Positions 50,710 through 59,431 of a stretch of 64,000 nt of DNA are shown here, piece after piece. The stretch comes from Roseovarius amoyensis (GTDB lineage Bacteria; Pseudomonadota; Alphaproteobacteria; Rhodobacterales; Rhodobacteraceae). A program made the position numbers and the translations under genes. The stretch spans positions 186,001-250,000 of the forward strand of contig NZ_QITQ01000001.1 of assembly GCF_003260265.1 (NCBI RefSeq), given 5' to 3'. The notes under the pieces were generated by a model. It was not told where the DNA came from and made no database searches. It was given only the letters and a program-made list of their open reading frames with translations. Each line of letters starts with the position of its first letter. Positions within the stretch are counted from its first letter, which is position 1.

Positions 50710-52190
50710 GGTTGCACCCCGTCCAGCGCGGCCACCGCCACGCTGGCCTGTTCGCTGTCGTCGAAGGGATAGACCGCATCGCCCACTACCTGGCCGGTCT
50801 CGTGGCCCTTGCCGCAGATCAGCAGCGCATCGCCCGGCCCCAGCATGTCGACCCCGCGCAAGATCGCCTCGGCCCGGTCGCCCACCTCTGTCGCGCCGGG
50901 ACAACCTGCCATTACCTGGGCGCGGATCTCGGCCGGCACCTCGTTTCTGGGGTTGTCATCGGTGACGATGACCAGATCGGCGTTCCCGGCAGCCGCGCGG
51001 CCCATCAGCGGGCGCTTGGTGCGGTCGCGGTCGCCCCCCGCGCCGATGATCGCCACCAGCCGGCCCAGCACATGCGGGCGCAGCGCCGCAAGCGCGGTCG
51101 CCACCGCGTCGGGGGTATGGGCGTAATCGACAAAGACCGCGCCGCCATTTCGCCGCCGCGCCGCAAGCTGCATCCGCCCGCGCACCGTCCGAAGATGTTC
51201 GAGCGCGGCAAAGACACGGTCGGCGTCAGCCCCCGCGCCGATGGCCAGCCCGGCCGCCAACAGCGCGTTTTCAGCCTGGAAACCACCGATGAGCGGCAGT
51301 TCGACCTGGCCCTCGCGCCCCTGCCACTGAAACCGCAGCACCTGCCCCGCCGGGGCAAAGCTGCGCGCCATGATGCGCAGATCGGCGATCGCCGAGGTAC
51401 CCACGCTCAGAACCTCTTGCCCGCGCGCACGGGCCAGCGCCGCCATTTCGCGCCCGCGCGCGTCGTCGATGTTGATCACCGCGACGCCATCCTCGGAAAG
51501 CACGCGCAGGAACAGCCCCGCCTTGGCGGCAAAATAGGTCGCGAAATCAGGGTGATAATCCAGGTGATCCTGGCTGATATTGGTAAATCCCGCCGCTGCC
51601 AGCTGCACCCCGTCCAGCCGGCGCTGATCCAGCCCGTGGCTGGACGCCTCCATCGCCGCGTGGGTGACGCCGGCCGCCTCTGCCTCGGCCAGGATGCGGT
51701 GCAGGGTGATCGGTTCGGGCGTGGTGTGGCTGAGCGGCGTTTCATAGGCGCCCTCTACCCCGGTGGTGCCGACATTGACCGCGTCAAGGCCCATCGCCGC
51801 CCAAATCTGGCGGGTAAATGTGGCGACCGAGGTCTTGCCGTTGGTGCCGGTGACGGCGACCACGGTTTCGGGCTGCGCGCCGAACCAGAGCGCGGCGGTG
51901 AATGCCAGCGCCTGCCGGGGGTCTTCGGCCACCACCAGCGCCGCGTCATGCATCTCCAGCGCCTCGCGCGCGATCCGCGCACCGGCGGCGTCGGTCAGCA
52001 CCGCCGCCGCCCCCATGCGCAGTGCGTAGCCGATGAATTCGCCCCCGTGCACGCGCGTGCCCGGCAGCGCCGCGAACAGGTGGCCGGGGCGCACCTGACG
52101 GCTGTCCACCGACAGCCCCGTCACGGCGGTCTTCCTGCCGCCCTGGGCGGTAAGGCCGAGTTGGGCCAGTGATCTGGTCTGCGCCGCCAT
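50706..52190 (-). CDS. murE: UDP-MurNAc-L-Ala-D-Glu--meso-diaminopimelate ligase MurE
   Basis: A 494-residue Mur ligase that adds meso-diaminopimelate. The N-terminal VDSRQVRPGHLFAALPGT, ATP loop GTNGKTSVATFTRQIW near residue 110, and EASSHGLDQRRL are typical. The motif DDNPRNEVP near residue 410 is the diaminopimelate-specific DNPR motif, so the stem peptide is of the Gram-negative type. It follows ftsI by 25 bp. Confidence 0.96.
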   Translation of the reverse strand: MAAQTRSLAQLGLTAQGGRKTAVTGLSVDSRQVRPGHLFAALPGTRVHGGEFIGYALRMGAAAVLTDAAGARIAREALEMHDAALVVAEDPRQALAFTAALWFGAQPETVVAVTGTNGKTSVATFTRQIWAAMGLDAVNVGTTGVEGAYETPLSHTTPEPITLHRILAEAEAAGVTHAAMEASSHGLDQRRLDGVQLAAAGFTNISQDHLDYHPDFATYFAAKAGLFLRVLSEDGVAVINIDDARGREMAALARARGQEVLSVGTSAIADLRIMARSFAPAGQVLRFQWQGREGQVELPLIGGFQAENALLAAGLAIGAGADADRVFAALEHLRTVRGRMQLAARRRNGGAVFVDYAHTPDAVATALAALRPHVLGRLVAIIGAGGDRDRTKRPLMGRAAAGNADLVIVTDDNPRNEVPAEIRAQVMAGCPGATEVGDRAEAILRGVDMLGPGDALLICGKGHETGQVVGDAVYPFDDSEQASVAVAALDGVQP

Positions 52191-52215
52191 GTGCCCCTCG
52201 ATACGCCCTGTCGGT

Positions 52216-54000
52216 CTAGTTCGATGTCAGCGTTATACCAGCCGGCAGCGCCGGTTCAATCTCGGGCCGCAGGCCCAGGATCGGCGCCACCCGGCGGATG
52301 ATTTCTGCCGCCACCGGAACCGCCGTCCACCCGGCGGTGCGGCGGGGCTCGTCGCCCGATGTCTCGACCGGCTCGTCCAGTGTCACCACCAGGACATATT
52401 TGGGCGCATGCGCGGGGAACGCGCCAGCAAAGGTGGCGATAACCTTGTCGTCGTAATAGCCGCCGCCGTTTTCGCGCGGCTTGTCGGCGGTGCCGGTCTT
52501 GCCGGCCACCGCGTAACCCGGCACTTCGGCCATGGACGCCGTGCCCTCGCTTACCACCTTGCGCAGCATGGTCATCACCGCCGCTGCCGCCTCTTGCGAC
52601 ATCGCGCGTTCCGCCGGCTGCCTGTGCGGCTGGTGCAGCAGCGTCGGCTGCACCTTGAGGCCACCATTGGCGATGGTGGCATAGGCCGCCGCCAGATGCA
52701 GCGGGCTGGCCGACAGCCCATGCCCGTAAGAGATGGTCATCGTCGACAGTTCCGACCATTTCCCCGGCAGCAGCGGATTCGCACCTGCGGCCTCGACCAT
52801 TTCCAGCCCGGTCGGGCTCAGCAGGCCCAGCCTGTCCAGAAATTCGCGCTGGCGTTCGGCGCCGATCCGCTGGGCGATGCGCGCGGTGCCGATATTCGAG
52901 GACTTGATGATCACCTGGCTGGCCGTCAGACGAGGACCGTAATTGTGGAAATCGCGAATGCGGAACTTGCCCCACACCAGCGGCCCGCTGGTGTCGATCT
53001 GCGTATCCGGGTTCACCAGCCCCAGGTCGAGCGCCTGCGCCATCGCAAAAGTCTTGAAGGTCGAGCCGAGTTCGTAAAGCCCCTGAACCCCCCGGTTGAA
53101 CAGCGGGCTGTCGGCGGCGTTGCCCTCGACCGGCGGCAGCGGGCGGTCGTTGGGGTCGAAATCGGGCAGCGAGGCCAGCGCCACCACCTCGCCTGTCTGC
53201 ACCTCCATCAGCACCGCGGCGGCGCCGCGCGCATTCATCAGCGTCATTCCGCCGGCAAGCACCCGCTCGACCGCCGCCTGAACCGACAAGTCCAGCGACA
53301 GCACCAGCGGCTCGTGGCCTTGGGCCGGGTCGCGCAGGCGTTCGTCGAAATATTTCTCGACCCCGGCCACGCCCACCACCTCGGCCGCATGCACGCCTTC
53401 GCGACCGAAACCGGCGCCGCCCAGAACATGCGCCGCCAGCCGCCCGTTGGGGTAAAGCCGCATTTCGCGCGGGCCGAACAGCAGACCCGGCTCGCCGATG
53501 TCATGCACCGCCTGCTTCTGTTCCGGGCTGATCTTGCGCTTGATCCACAGGAAGGTGCGCTTGCCGGTGAAATCCCGCAGCAGCCGCTCATGGTCGAGAT
53601 CGGGAAAGATCTGTACCAGCGCATCGGCCGCGCCCTCGGGGTCGACCATCTGGCGCGGCTGGGCATAAAGGCTGTGAGTCTCGAAATTGGTGGCCAGTAT
53701 CCGCCCTTCGCGGTCGACGATGTCGGCCCGCTGAGCAAGGATTTGAACGCCGGCGGCGCCTGCGCGCGGCTCGACCGGTTCGGAATTTGCCAACACCCCC
53801 ATGCGCCCGCCGATCGCCAGGAAGCCGCAGCAGAACAGGAACCCTAGCGTCAGCAGCCGGCTTTCGGCACGTTGGCGCGCGCGGTCGCGCATTTCCTCGT
53901 GCCGGCGGCGGATGTTCTCGCGTTCGATAACGTCGGGGTTCTCGCCCCGTGCCCGCGCCTGCAGGATGCGCGCCAGCGGTCTCAGCGGTGTGCGGATCAT
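52216..54000 (-). CDS. ftsI: Septal transpeptidase FtsI (PBP3)
   Basis: A 594-residue class B penicillin-binding protein that cross-links septal peptidoglycan with FtsW. A single membrane helix lies near residues 45-70 (LLTLGFLFCCGFLAIGG). The dimerisation domain follows. The catalytic triad of motifs is STFK near residue 310, SSN near 360 and KTGT near 500. It overlaps ftsL by ATGA. The downstream gene is murE. Confidence 0.95.
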   Translation of the reverse strand: MIRTPLRPLARILQARARGENPDVIERENIRRRHEEMRDRARQRAESRLLTLGFLFCCGFLAIGGRMGVLANSEPVEPRAGAAGVQILAQRADIVDREGRILATNFETHSLYAQPRQMVDPEGAADALVQIFPDLDHERLLRDFTGKRTFLWIKRKISPEQKQAVHDIGEPGLLFGPREMRLYPNGRLAAHVLGGAGFGREGVHAAEVVGVAGVEKYFDERLRDPAQGHEPLVLSLDLSVQAAVERVLAGGMTLMNARGAAAVLMEVQTGEVVALASLPDFDPNDRPLPPVEGNAADSPLFNRGVQGLYELGSTFKTFAMAQALDLGLVNPDTQIDTSGPLVWGKFRIRDFHNYGPRLTASQVIIKSSNIGTARIAQRIGAERQREFLDRLGLLSPTGLEMVEAAGANPLLPGKWSELSTMTISYGHGLSASPLHLAAAYATIANGGLKVQPTLLHQPHRQPAERAMSQEAAAAVMTMLRKVVSEGTASMAEVPGYAVAGKTGTADKPRENGGGYYDDKVIATFAGAFPAHAPKYVLVVTLDEPVETSGDEPRRTAGWTAVPVAAEIIRRVAPILGLRPEIEPALPAGITLTSN

Positions 54001-54341
54001 GGCAGTGCCTCATGGCTCATGACGTCGATCGGGTTGGTGATCGGCAATTCCGGCACGGGCGGAAAGGCGACCTGGTCGATCATGCCGAACTGGTGGGGTT
54101 GCAACGGCATCAGGCCCAGCCGGTCGAAATTGAGATCAGCCAGCGAGCGCAGCCGGTCGGGCCGGTTGAGATAGGCCCATTCGGCCCGCAGCATCCGCAG
54201 ACGCTGACGCTTGAGCGAGATTTCCCGCTGCAGCGTCTCGGCCCGCGCCTGTGCCTCCTGCGTGGTATAGTTTTCGTGATAGGCCCAAAAGGCCAGGGCG
54301 ATCACGCCAAGCGCGCTGAGCACATAAAACAGGCTGCGCAT
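53997..54341 (-). CDS. ftsL: Cell division protein FtsL
   Basis: A 114-residue bitopic protein with one N-terminal membrane helix ([21 protein letters not shown], partly quoted) and a periplasmic coiled coil (about 30-75, with EAQARAETLQREISLKRQRL, partly quoted). It bridges FtsQ/FtsB to FtsWI. The ATG at 54341 is favoured over the GTG immediately before it because AGGAGG is then six bases upstream. It overlaps rsmH at its start and ftsI at its end. Confidence 0.9.
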   Translation of the reverse strand: MRSLFYVLSALGVIALAFWAYHENYTTQEAQARAETLQREISLKRQRLRMLRAEWAYLNRPDRLRSLADLNFDRLGLMPLQPHQFGMIDQVAFPPVPELPITNPIDVMSHEALP

Positions 54342-55339
54342 CACGACCCTCCTTTCGGTTGCGGAACGCCCAGCGCGCGGCGGTCAACGGCGGCGGCGGC
54401 GGCATTAGTCCGGGTTGCCAGCCGCAACCGGGCACTGCGCGCGCGGGGGTTTTCCGCTAGTTCATCGTCATCCGCCGCAAGCGCCTTGCGCTGGTCCAGG
54501 GTGAATTGCGGGTCGGTCAAGGGCGTGGCCGGCCCATGACGGCTGCCGCCCCCGCCCTTGTCGGACGTGACCTGCAGGAACCGCTTGACGATCCGGTCCT
54601 CGATGGAATGGAAACTGACCACCGCCAGCCGCCCGCCCGGGCGCAGCACGCGCGCTGCGGCCTCCAGCCCCGACACCAGCTCGGCGAACTCGTCGTTGAC
54701 CGCGATCCTCAGCGCCTGAAAACTGCGTGTTGCGGGGTGCGATTGGCCCGGCTTGGGGCGCGGCAGACAGGCGCTGACGATTTCGGCCAGCCGCGCCGTG
54801 GTGGTGATCGGCGCCTGCTCGCGCGCACGAACGATCGCCCGCGCAATGCGCCGTGAGGCGCGTTCCTCGCCGTAAAGAAAAAGAATATCCGCCAGCTCGG
54901 CCTCTGACGCTTCGTTGACCAGATCGGCCGCGCTTGGGCCCTCCTGGCTCATCCGCATGTCCAGAGGGCCATCTTTCTGAAACGAAAACCCCCGCTCGGC
55001 CCTGTCCAGCTGCATCGACGACACGCCCAGGTCGAGCACCACGCCATCGGCCTGAGAGGCATGTTTGTCCATCTCGGAAAAGATCGCCTGCACCAGTGTC
55101 AGCCGGTCGCCCCACTCAGCCGCCCAGCCCTGCGCCATTTCCAGCGCCAGCGGGTCACGGTCTATGCCGATGACGTGGTCTGCGCCGGCCTCCAGCAGTG
55201 CGCGCGCATAGCCGCCCGCGCCCAGCGTGCCATCAATCCAAAGACCGCGCACCGGCGCAACCGCCGCCAGCAACGGGCGCAAGAGTACGGGGATATGCGG
55301 TGCATTCAGGGGCCCGGCGGCTCTGGCAGCGGCAGCCAT
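54341..55339 (-). CDS. rsmH: 16S rRNA m4C1402 methyltransferase RsmH (MraW)
   Basis: A 332-residue SAM-dependent methyltransferase acting on 16S rRNA position C1402. Landmarks are the N-terminal [33 protein letters not shown] (partly quoted) for SAM binding, and [22 protein letters not shown] near residue 100. The C-terminal [12 protein letters not shown] is also diagnostic. It follows mraZ by 4 bp, and its stop overlaps the FtsL start. Confidence 0.96.
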   Translation of the reverse strand: MAAAARAAGPLNAPHIPVLLRPLLAAVAPVRGLWIDGTLGAGGYARALLEAGADHVIGIDRDPLALEMAQGWAAEWGDRLTLVQAIFSEMDKHASQADGVVLDLGVSSMQLDRAERGFSFQKDGPLDMRMSQEGPSAADLVNEASEAELADILFLYGEERASRRIARAIVRAREQAPITTTARLAEIVSACLPRPKPGQSHPATRSFQALRIAVNDEFAELVSGLEAAARVLRPGGRLAVVSFHSIEDRIVKRFLQVTSDKGGGGSRHGPATPLTDPQFTLDQRKALAADDDELAENPRARSARLRLATRTNAAAAAVDRRALGVPQPKGGS

Positions 55340-55343
55340 GACC

Positions 55344-55847
55344 TTACTCCACTCCGGGTGGTTCGATCAGCGTCAGCGGGTCGAAATCGTCCGGCATTTC
55401 ATCCAGCCAGCCCGCCAGTTCGGCGCTGTCGGCGGCTTCATATGTGCGTGCGTTCCAGATCTCGAAATAATCGCCCATCGCGACCATCGCCGCCTCGCCT
55501 TCCAGCCCGATCTGCTGGCGCAGCCGTTGGGGCAGCACGATACGGCCATCCTTGTCGATCTCGGTGCTCCAGGCCTTGGCCAGGATCAGCCGGCTGGCGC
55601 GCTTGCGCTCGACAGAACCGCGCGGCAACTGCTTGATGCCGGCCTCGATCTCGGCCATCGCCTCGACGGTATATGCGTGAAGACAGTTCTTGAGGTGCGG
55701 CCCGTGCAGCACCACCAGACGGGGCAGCGGGTTTTCGGGACAACGCGGGTCGCCTTCGGTCAGCACGGCACGAAAATCGGCCGGGATCGACATGCGTCCC
55801 TTGCCGTCAACCTTCTGGTTGAATTCGCCGAGAAAGCTCGAAACCAC
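55344..55847 (-). CDS. mraZ: Transcriptional regulator MraZ, GTG start
   Basis: A 167-residue protein with two SpoVT/AbrB-type swapped-hairpin units: [18 protein letters not shown] at about 12-29 and [20 protein letters not shown] at about 98-117. MraZ binds repeats of TGGGN in front of the dcw cluster and represses it in E. coli. The start is GTG, complementary to 55845-55847, with GAGGAGAGG about eleven bases upstream, which is a rather weak arrangement. It is the first gene of the dcw cluster. Confidence 0.93.
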   Translation of the reverse strand: MVSSFLGEFNQKVDGKGRMSIPADFRAVLTEGDPRCPENPLPRLVVLHGPHLKNCLHAYTVEAMAEIEAGIKQLPRGSVERKRASRLILAKAWSTEIDKDGRIVLPQRLRQQIGLEGEAAMVAMGDYFEIWNARTYEAADSAELAGWLDEMPDDFDPLTLIEPPGVE

Positions 55848-55910
55848 GCGACTGCCAGCCTCTCCTCATCCCCGTTATCATCGCTTGCGCCGCTGGCGCA
55901 TTTCCCACCT

Positions 55911-55958
55911 TCGGAAACGAAACGGCGGATTGAGCTGCTGCCAGTGCCCAATCCGCCG
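55911..55958 (-). terminator. Attenuator-like hairpin in the mraZ 5' leader (UpsM-type)
   Basis: CGGCGGATTG at 55949-55958 (minus strand sense) pairs perfectly with CAATCCGCCG at 55923-55932 across a 16-base loop. On the minus strand it is followed by TTTCGTTTCC, a broken T tract. Partial termination here would release a leader RNA and reduce read-through into mraZ, about 65 bp before its start. Confidence 0.6.
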
Positions 55959-56362
55959 CCCTCGTCCCGCCTGATGCGGGTGTCCGACTGCGCGCGCCAC
56001 CTGGGGGGATGTCTGCTCGCTCGCGCGCCGGATCTCTTTGTTCGATGAAAGCGGGTGCCTGTATGAAACCTGACTTGGGAGTTTGCCTTGGGGTCTTTTG
56101 CTGCCCCTTACTTCCCGTCCTCATCGTGCAGGAAGGAATGCCATGGAACTTCATGGAAATCAATTATTTTCTAAGCCGATTTCCCACTTCATCTTGTTCA
56201 AGGCGCCCCACAAAGGCAACATCCGGTATAGAAATGCGCGCGATAAACCCATCCACTAGTGATATGATAAATTATGGACACCACATATGGACAATATTCA
56301 ACGGGACGCCCTTACGGCAGATTTTCCCATGAAATACCGGAAGATTTTGCCATTCCATCGAG

Positions 56363-56379
56363 TTTCCCACCATTTCCCG
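56363..56379 (-). promoter_or_regulatory. Candidate MraZ box pair upstream of mraZ
   Basis: On the minus strand, CGGGA-AATGG-TGGGA fits the TGGGN-N5-TGGGN arrangement known for MraZ binding in E. coli. Three further single TGGGAAA elements in the same orientation lie at 55901-55907, 56180-56186 and 56323-56329. Confidence 0.5.
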
Positions 56380-56467
56380 GTCACAAATCGCCCCTGAGGG
56401 GCCGAATCGCGCCCGGTTCCAGGGGTGATTCGCCCCATTCCCACGCCCATGCCAGGGCCCTGAATCG

Positions 56468-56494
56468 CGAAAGGCGCCGCATGGGCGCCTTTCG
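56468..56494 (-). terminator. Hairpin downstream of acuI
   Basis: CGAAAGGCGCC and GGCGCCTTTCG form an 11-bp perfect stem with a 5-base loop, 61 bp after the acuI stop. The flanking T run is part of the stem rather than a tail, so it is a weak intrinsic terminator or a 3'-end stabiliser. Confidence 0.5.
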
Positions 56495-56554
56495 GCCGGC
56501 GTCGCCGGCGGTTTTCGTCGCAGATGCCGGTCGCGCGAGGCGGCCGGCGCCGGG

Positions 56555-57550
56555 TCAGGCGTTCACGTCAACCACGACCCGCCCGCGAACCTGACCCTTG
56601 AGGATATCCGCCCCCAGCCGCGGCAGGTCCGACAGCGTCGCCGGCTCGACCATCGCCTCCAGCTTGTCCATCGGCAGGTCGCGCGCGATCCGCGCCCAGG
56701 CCCGTTCGCGGTTGGCAAAGGGCTGCATCACGCTGTCGATGCCCAGCAGGTTGACGCCGCGCAGGATGAAGGGGGTGATCAGTGCCCCCTCGATCGCCGC
56801 GCCCCCGGCCAGCCCGATGGCCGCAACCGACGTGCCGTATTTCATCTGCTTTAGCACCCGGCCCAGCATCACGCCGGCGACGGCATCGACGCAGCCGGCC
56901 CAGACCTCGCTTTCCAGCGGCTTGCGGGTCACCTCGGCAAACTCGTCGCGCGCCACGATCCGCGCCGCGCCAAGACCCTTGAGATAGGCTTCCTGCTCGG
57001 GGCGGCCGGTGACTGCCGCCACCTCGTGGCCCAGATGCGCCAGAATCGCCGTGGCGACCGAGCCGACACCGCCCGCGGCACCTGTCACCAGCACCGGCCC
57101 GCGACCCGGCTCAAGCCCGTGATCCTCCAGCGCCATGACCGCCAGCATCGCGGTCAGCCCGGCAGTGCCCACCGCCATCGCCTGGCGGGTATCCAACCCA
57201 TCGGGCAGCGGCACCAGCCAGTCGGCCTTGACCCGCGCCTTTTGCGCGTAGCCGCCCCAATGCGCCTCGCCCACGCGCCAGCCAGTCAGCACCACCTTGT
57301 CGCCGGGCTTGTAGCGGTCATCGCTGCTGGCCTCGACGGTGCCGGCAAAGTCGATCCCCGGCACATGCGGATAGTTGCGCACCAGCCCGCCGCCCGGCCC
57401 GATGCACAGCCCGTCCTTGTAGTTCACGGTGGAATACTCGACCGCCACCAGCACCTCGGCCTCGGGCAGATCGTCCACCGAAATCTGTTTCACGGCGGCG
57501 CTCGTCTTGCCGCTTTCCGCGTCCTTATCCACCATCAATGCGTTGAACAT
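56555..57550 (-). CDS. acuI: NADPH-dependent acrylyl-CoA reductase AcuI
   Basis: A 331-residue medium-chain reductase without zinc ligands. The start MFNALMVDKDAESGKTSAAV, the segment EYSTVNYKDGLCI and the NADPH loop VTGAAGGVGSVAT near residue 155 identify AcuI/YhdH. It reduces acryloyl-CoA to propionyl-CoA in acrylate, DMSP and 3-hydroxypropionate metabolism. The product can enter the PccAB/ScpA route encoded at 16-25 kb. No dmdA or other DMSP gene is adjacent. A 34-bp palindrome lies upstream. Confidence 0.9.
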   Translation of the reverse strand: MFNALMVDKDAESGKTSAAVKQISVDDLPEAEVLVAVEYSTVNYKDGLCIGPGGGLVRNYPHVPGIDFAGTVEASSDDRYKPGDKVVLTGWRVGEAHWGGYAQKARVKADWLVPLPDGLDTRQAMAVGTAGLTAMLAVMALEDHGLEPGRGPVLVTGAAGGVGSVATAILAHLGHEVAAVTGRPEQEAYLKGLGAARIVARDEFAEVTRKPLESEVWAGCVDAVAGVMLGRVLKQMKYGTSVAAIGLAGGAAIEGALITPFILRGVNLLGIDSVMQPFANRERAWARIARDLPMDKLEAMVEPATLSDLPRLGADILKGQVRGRVVVDVNA

Positions 57551-57582
57551 CGCCTTGTCTCCTTTCGGCAGGGCCAGTCCCC

Positions 57583-57641
57583 TGCTTCTTTCTGGTTCCA
57601 AATACCCCGGGGAAGCGAGGGGCCGGCCCCTCGCTTCCCCG
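57583..57641. repeat. Intergenic repeat copy 1 with 34-bp palindrome
   Basis: TGCTTCTTTCTGGTTCCAAATACCCC starts at 57583 and recurs at 60181 with three mismatches. It runs into a perfect 34-bp palindrome at 57608-57641, with half-site CGGGGAAGCGAGGGGCC. It lies between the DinB-family gene and acuI. Similar TTCTTTCTGGTCAAAAATACCCC sequences are, as far as I recall, common between genes in Rhodobacterales. Confidence 0.75.
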
Positions 57642-57648
57642 CAAGCCT

Positions 57649-58158
57649 TCAGTCCTTGTCCGGCATGAACGCCAGGTCGCTGACCGGGGCGTTCAGCCCG
57701 GCCTGTGTCATCATCGCATGCACCTGCCCGCGGTGATGCGTCTGGTGGTTGAACATGTGAACGACGCACAGCGCCAATGGCTTGCTTTGCTCACGGCCTT
57801 TGGCGCCGGAATACCAGCTCAGGTCACCGGCAAGGCGGATCGCACTCAGCCCGTCCGCCCAGGCCGAGATACGGCCATCCAGGGCAAAGCGCTCGGCGTC
57901 CCACATCCCCAGCGTCGGACACAGATTGACGCTGTCTTTGATCCCGCCCACGGGTTTGTCAAATGCGGGGTCGAACCGGCTCATCCACAAGGCGTCGGCC
58001 CACAGAACGTGGTTGAGCGTACCGAGGATCGAGCCAAAGAACGCGCCGCGATCCGCCTTCAACCCGGCCAGCGGCACCGTCTTCAGCGCCTCTGTCAGCT
58101 GCCGGTTCTGCCAGGCATTATAACGCGCCATCACGCGGCAATAATCGGGGTCGATCAT
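57649..58158 (-). CDS. DinB-family protein
   Basis: A 169-residue four-helix-bundle protein of the DinB/YfiT-like superfamily. Three histidines in family positions can bind a metal: TLNHVLWAD near residue 50 and HMFNHQTHHRGQVHAM near 135. The superfamily includes thiol transferases and damage-induced proteins of unknown role. The ATG complementary to 58156-58158 is used. It lies 30 bp downstream of the acyl-CoA dehydrogenase on the same strand. Confidence 0.85.
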   Translation of the reverse strand: MIDPDYCRVMARYNAWQNRQLTEALKTVPLAGLKADRGAFFGSILGTLNHVLWADALWMSRFDPAFDKPVGGIKDSVNLCPTLGMWDAERFALDGRISAWADGLSAIRLAGDLSWYSGAKGREQSKPLALCVVHMFNHQTHHRGQVHAMMTQAGLNAPVSDLAFMPDKD

Positions 58159-58188
58159 TGTCCTTTCCCTGTCATCTTCCACAGCGGT

Positions 58189-59364
58189 TCACTTTTCGCC
58201 ATAGCCCTTGGGCACCGGCAGGTCGGGCAGCGACGCGGCCCGCTTCTGCAGCGCACGACCGATCACCACGCGACTGATCTCGGTCGTGCCGTCGACGATG
58301 CGCAGCATCTGCGCCAGCCGCGACAGGCGGTCCAGCCCATAGGGTTTGAGCAGGCCCATTCCCCCCAGCACCTGGGTACAGGTATTGGCGGCCTTGACCG
58401 CACAATCGGGCACGAACCGCTTGGCATGGGCGGCCATCAGCGGCCCCTCGGGCGTGCCCAGCGCCGCCGCCGCATTGCGATAGAGCAGGCGCGACGCCTC
58501 CAGGTCGGTGGCCACCTCGCCCAGCATCCACTGGATACCGTCGAGGTCCAGGTTGACGCCGCCGAACATCTTGCGCCCCTTGGCATAGGACAGCGCGGCA
58601 TCAAGCGCCGCCTCCATCAACCCGCAGCACCCCGACGCGATCGAAACCCGCGCGATGTCGATCGCCATCAACGAGCCCTGCAGCCCCTGCCCCGGCGGCA
58701 GAATGATGTTGTCCTCGCTGACGGTGACATTTTCCATGTACATTTCCGACATCGGCAAAAAGCGATAGCTGGGCGTATCGTAGAGCGGGCCGAAGGTCAG
58801 GCCAGGGGCGTCCTTGGGAATGGCGATCATCGCCATGTCCTTGTGACCGGGCTGGTCGGTGGTCTTGACCACGGTCAGGTACACATCCGCCTCGCCGGCC
58901 AGGCTGACCCAGGCCTTGGCGCCGTTGATCGTCCAGGTGCCGTCATCGTTGATGACCGCGCGCGAATACATGGTGCCGGCGTCCGATCCCGACTGCGGCT
59001 CGGTCAGGGCGAAATTCGCCAGCTTGCGGCCCGAGGTCAGCTCTTGCGCCCAAGCCGCCTTGAACGGTTCGGTGCCGTAGCCGCAGACCGCGAAGGTGCA
59101 GATATTGTGCATCGACAGGGCAAAGGCATAGGCGCCGTCGCCCTTGCCCAGTTCCTCGTAGACGCGGATGCCCTCGGACAGCGGCAGCCCCTGCCCGCCC
59201 AGCTCCTCGGGCGCGTAAAGCCCGGTCAGTCCCAGCTTTGCCGCAGCGTCAGAGGCCGCGCGCGGCCAGGCGCGCCCCTCGTTCCAGCTGTCGACCTGTG
59301 GCTTGATCACCTCTTCGCAATGGCTGCGGGCGTCGGCGAGGACCTTTTCGATATCTGCGGGCAT
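58189..59364 (-). CDS. Acyl-CoA dehydrogenase
   Basis: A 391-residue FAD enzyme that desaturates an acyl-CoA at C2-C3 and passes electrons to ETF. It has the substrate-side FALTEPQSGSDAGT near residue 125, the FAD/adenine segment RKMFGGVNLDLDGIQWMLGE (partly quoted), and the C-terminal QVLGGMGLLKPYGLDRL and RIVDGTTEISRVVIGRAL, where Glu in DGTTEI sits at the catalytic-base position of many members. Chain-length preference is unknown. It is divergent from a FadR-type regulator with an operator between them. Confidence 0.92.
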   Translation of the reverse strand: MPADIEKVLADARSHCEEVIKPQVDSWNEGRAWPRAASDAAAKLGLTGLYAPEELGGQGLPLSEGIRVYEELGKGDGAYAFALSMHNICTFAVCGYGTEPFKAAWAQELTSGRKLANFALTEPQSGSDAGTMYSRAVINDDGTWTINGAKAWVSLAGEADVYLTVVKTTDQPGHKDMAMIAIPKDAPGLTFGPLYDTPSYRFLPMSEMYMENVTVSEDNIILPPGQGLQGSLMAIDIARVSIASGCCGLMEAALDAALSYAKGRKMFGGVNLDLDGIQWMLGEVATDLEASRLLYRNAAAALGTPEGPLMAAHAKRFVPDCAVKAANTCTQVLGGMGLLKPYGLDRLSRLAQMLRIVDGTTEISRVVIGRALQKRAASLPDLPVPKGYGEK

Positions 59365-59405
59365 GTTTCTTTTCCACTTGTTGCGACTCGACTGTTGCGC
59401 ATAAA

Positions 59406-59431
59406 TTGTCAGACATTTAAATGTAAGACAA
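59406..59431. promoter_or_regulatory. FadR/GntR-type operator between divergent genes
   Basis: TTGTCAGACATTTAAATGTAAGACAA is an almost perfect 26-bp palindrome: TTGTC/GACAA ends, CATTTAAATG centre, and 3 mismatched bases on each side. Each half resembles the FadR-family consensus TNGTNNNACNA. It ends directly at the ATG of the regulator gene (59432), so binding should block both its translation start region and transcription from both promoters. Confidence 0.75.

Larger units (their letters stand above)
55848..56554 (-). promoter_or_regulatory. Extended leader/promoter region of the dcw cluster (707 bp)
   Basis: There is no gene here. On the minus strand the region holds, from far to near, two TGGGA-type boxes spaced 10 bp apart, an AT-rich stretch at 56150-56345 that probably contains the promoter (no certain -35/-10), more single TGGGAAA elements, and a hairpin with a T-rich tail at about 55911-55958. 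Rhodobacter sphaeroides is known to have a long dcw leader that yields the small RNA UpsM, and this layout fits it. At 56468-56494 the hairpin CGAAAGGCGCC/GGCGCCTTTCG lies downstream of acuI. Confidence 0.65.

Noticed and set aside
56263-56330. TTGAAT-19-CATAAT as the dcw promoter
   Set aside because: The spacing of 19 is longer than usual and several other AT-rich hexamers nearby fit equally badly, so no exact promoter is called.
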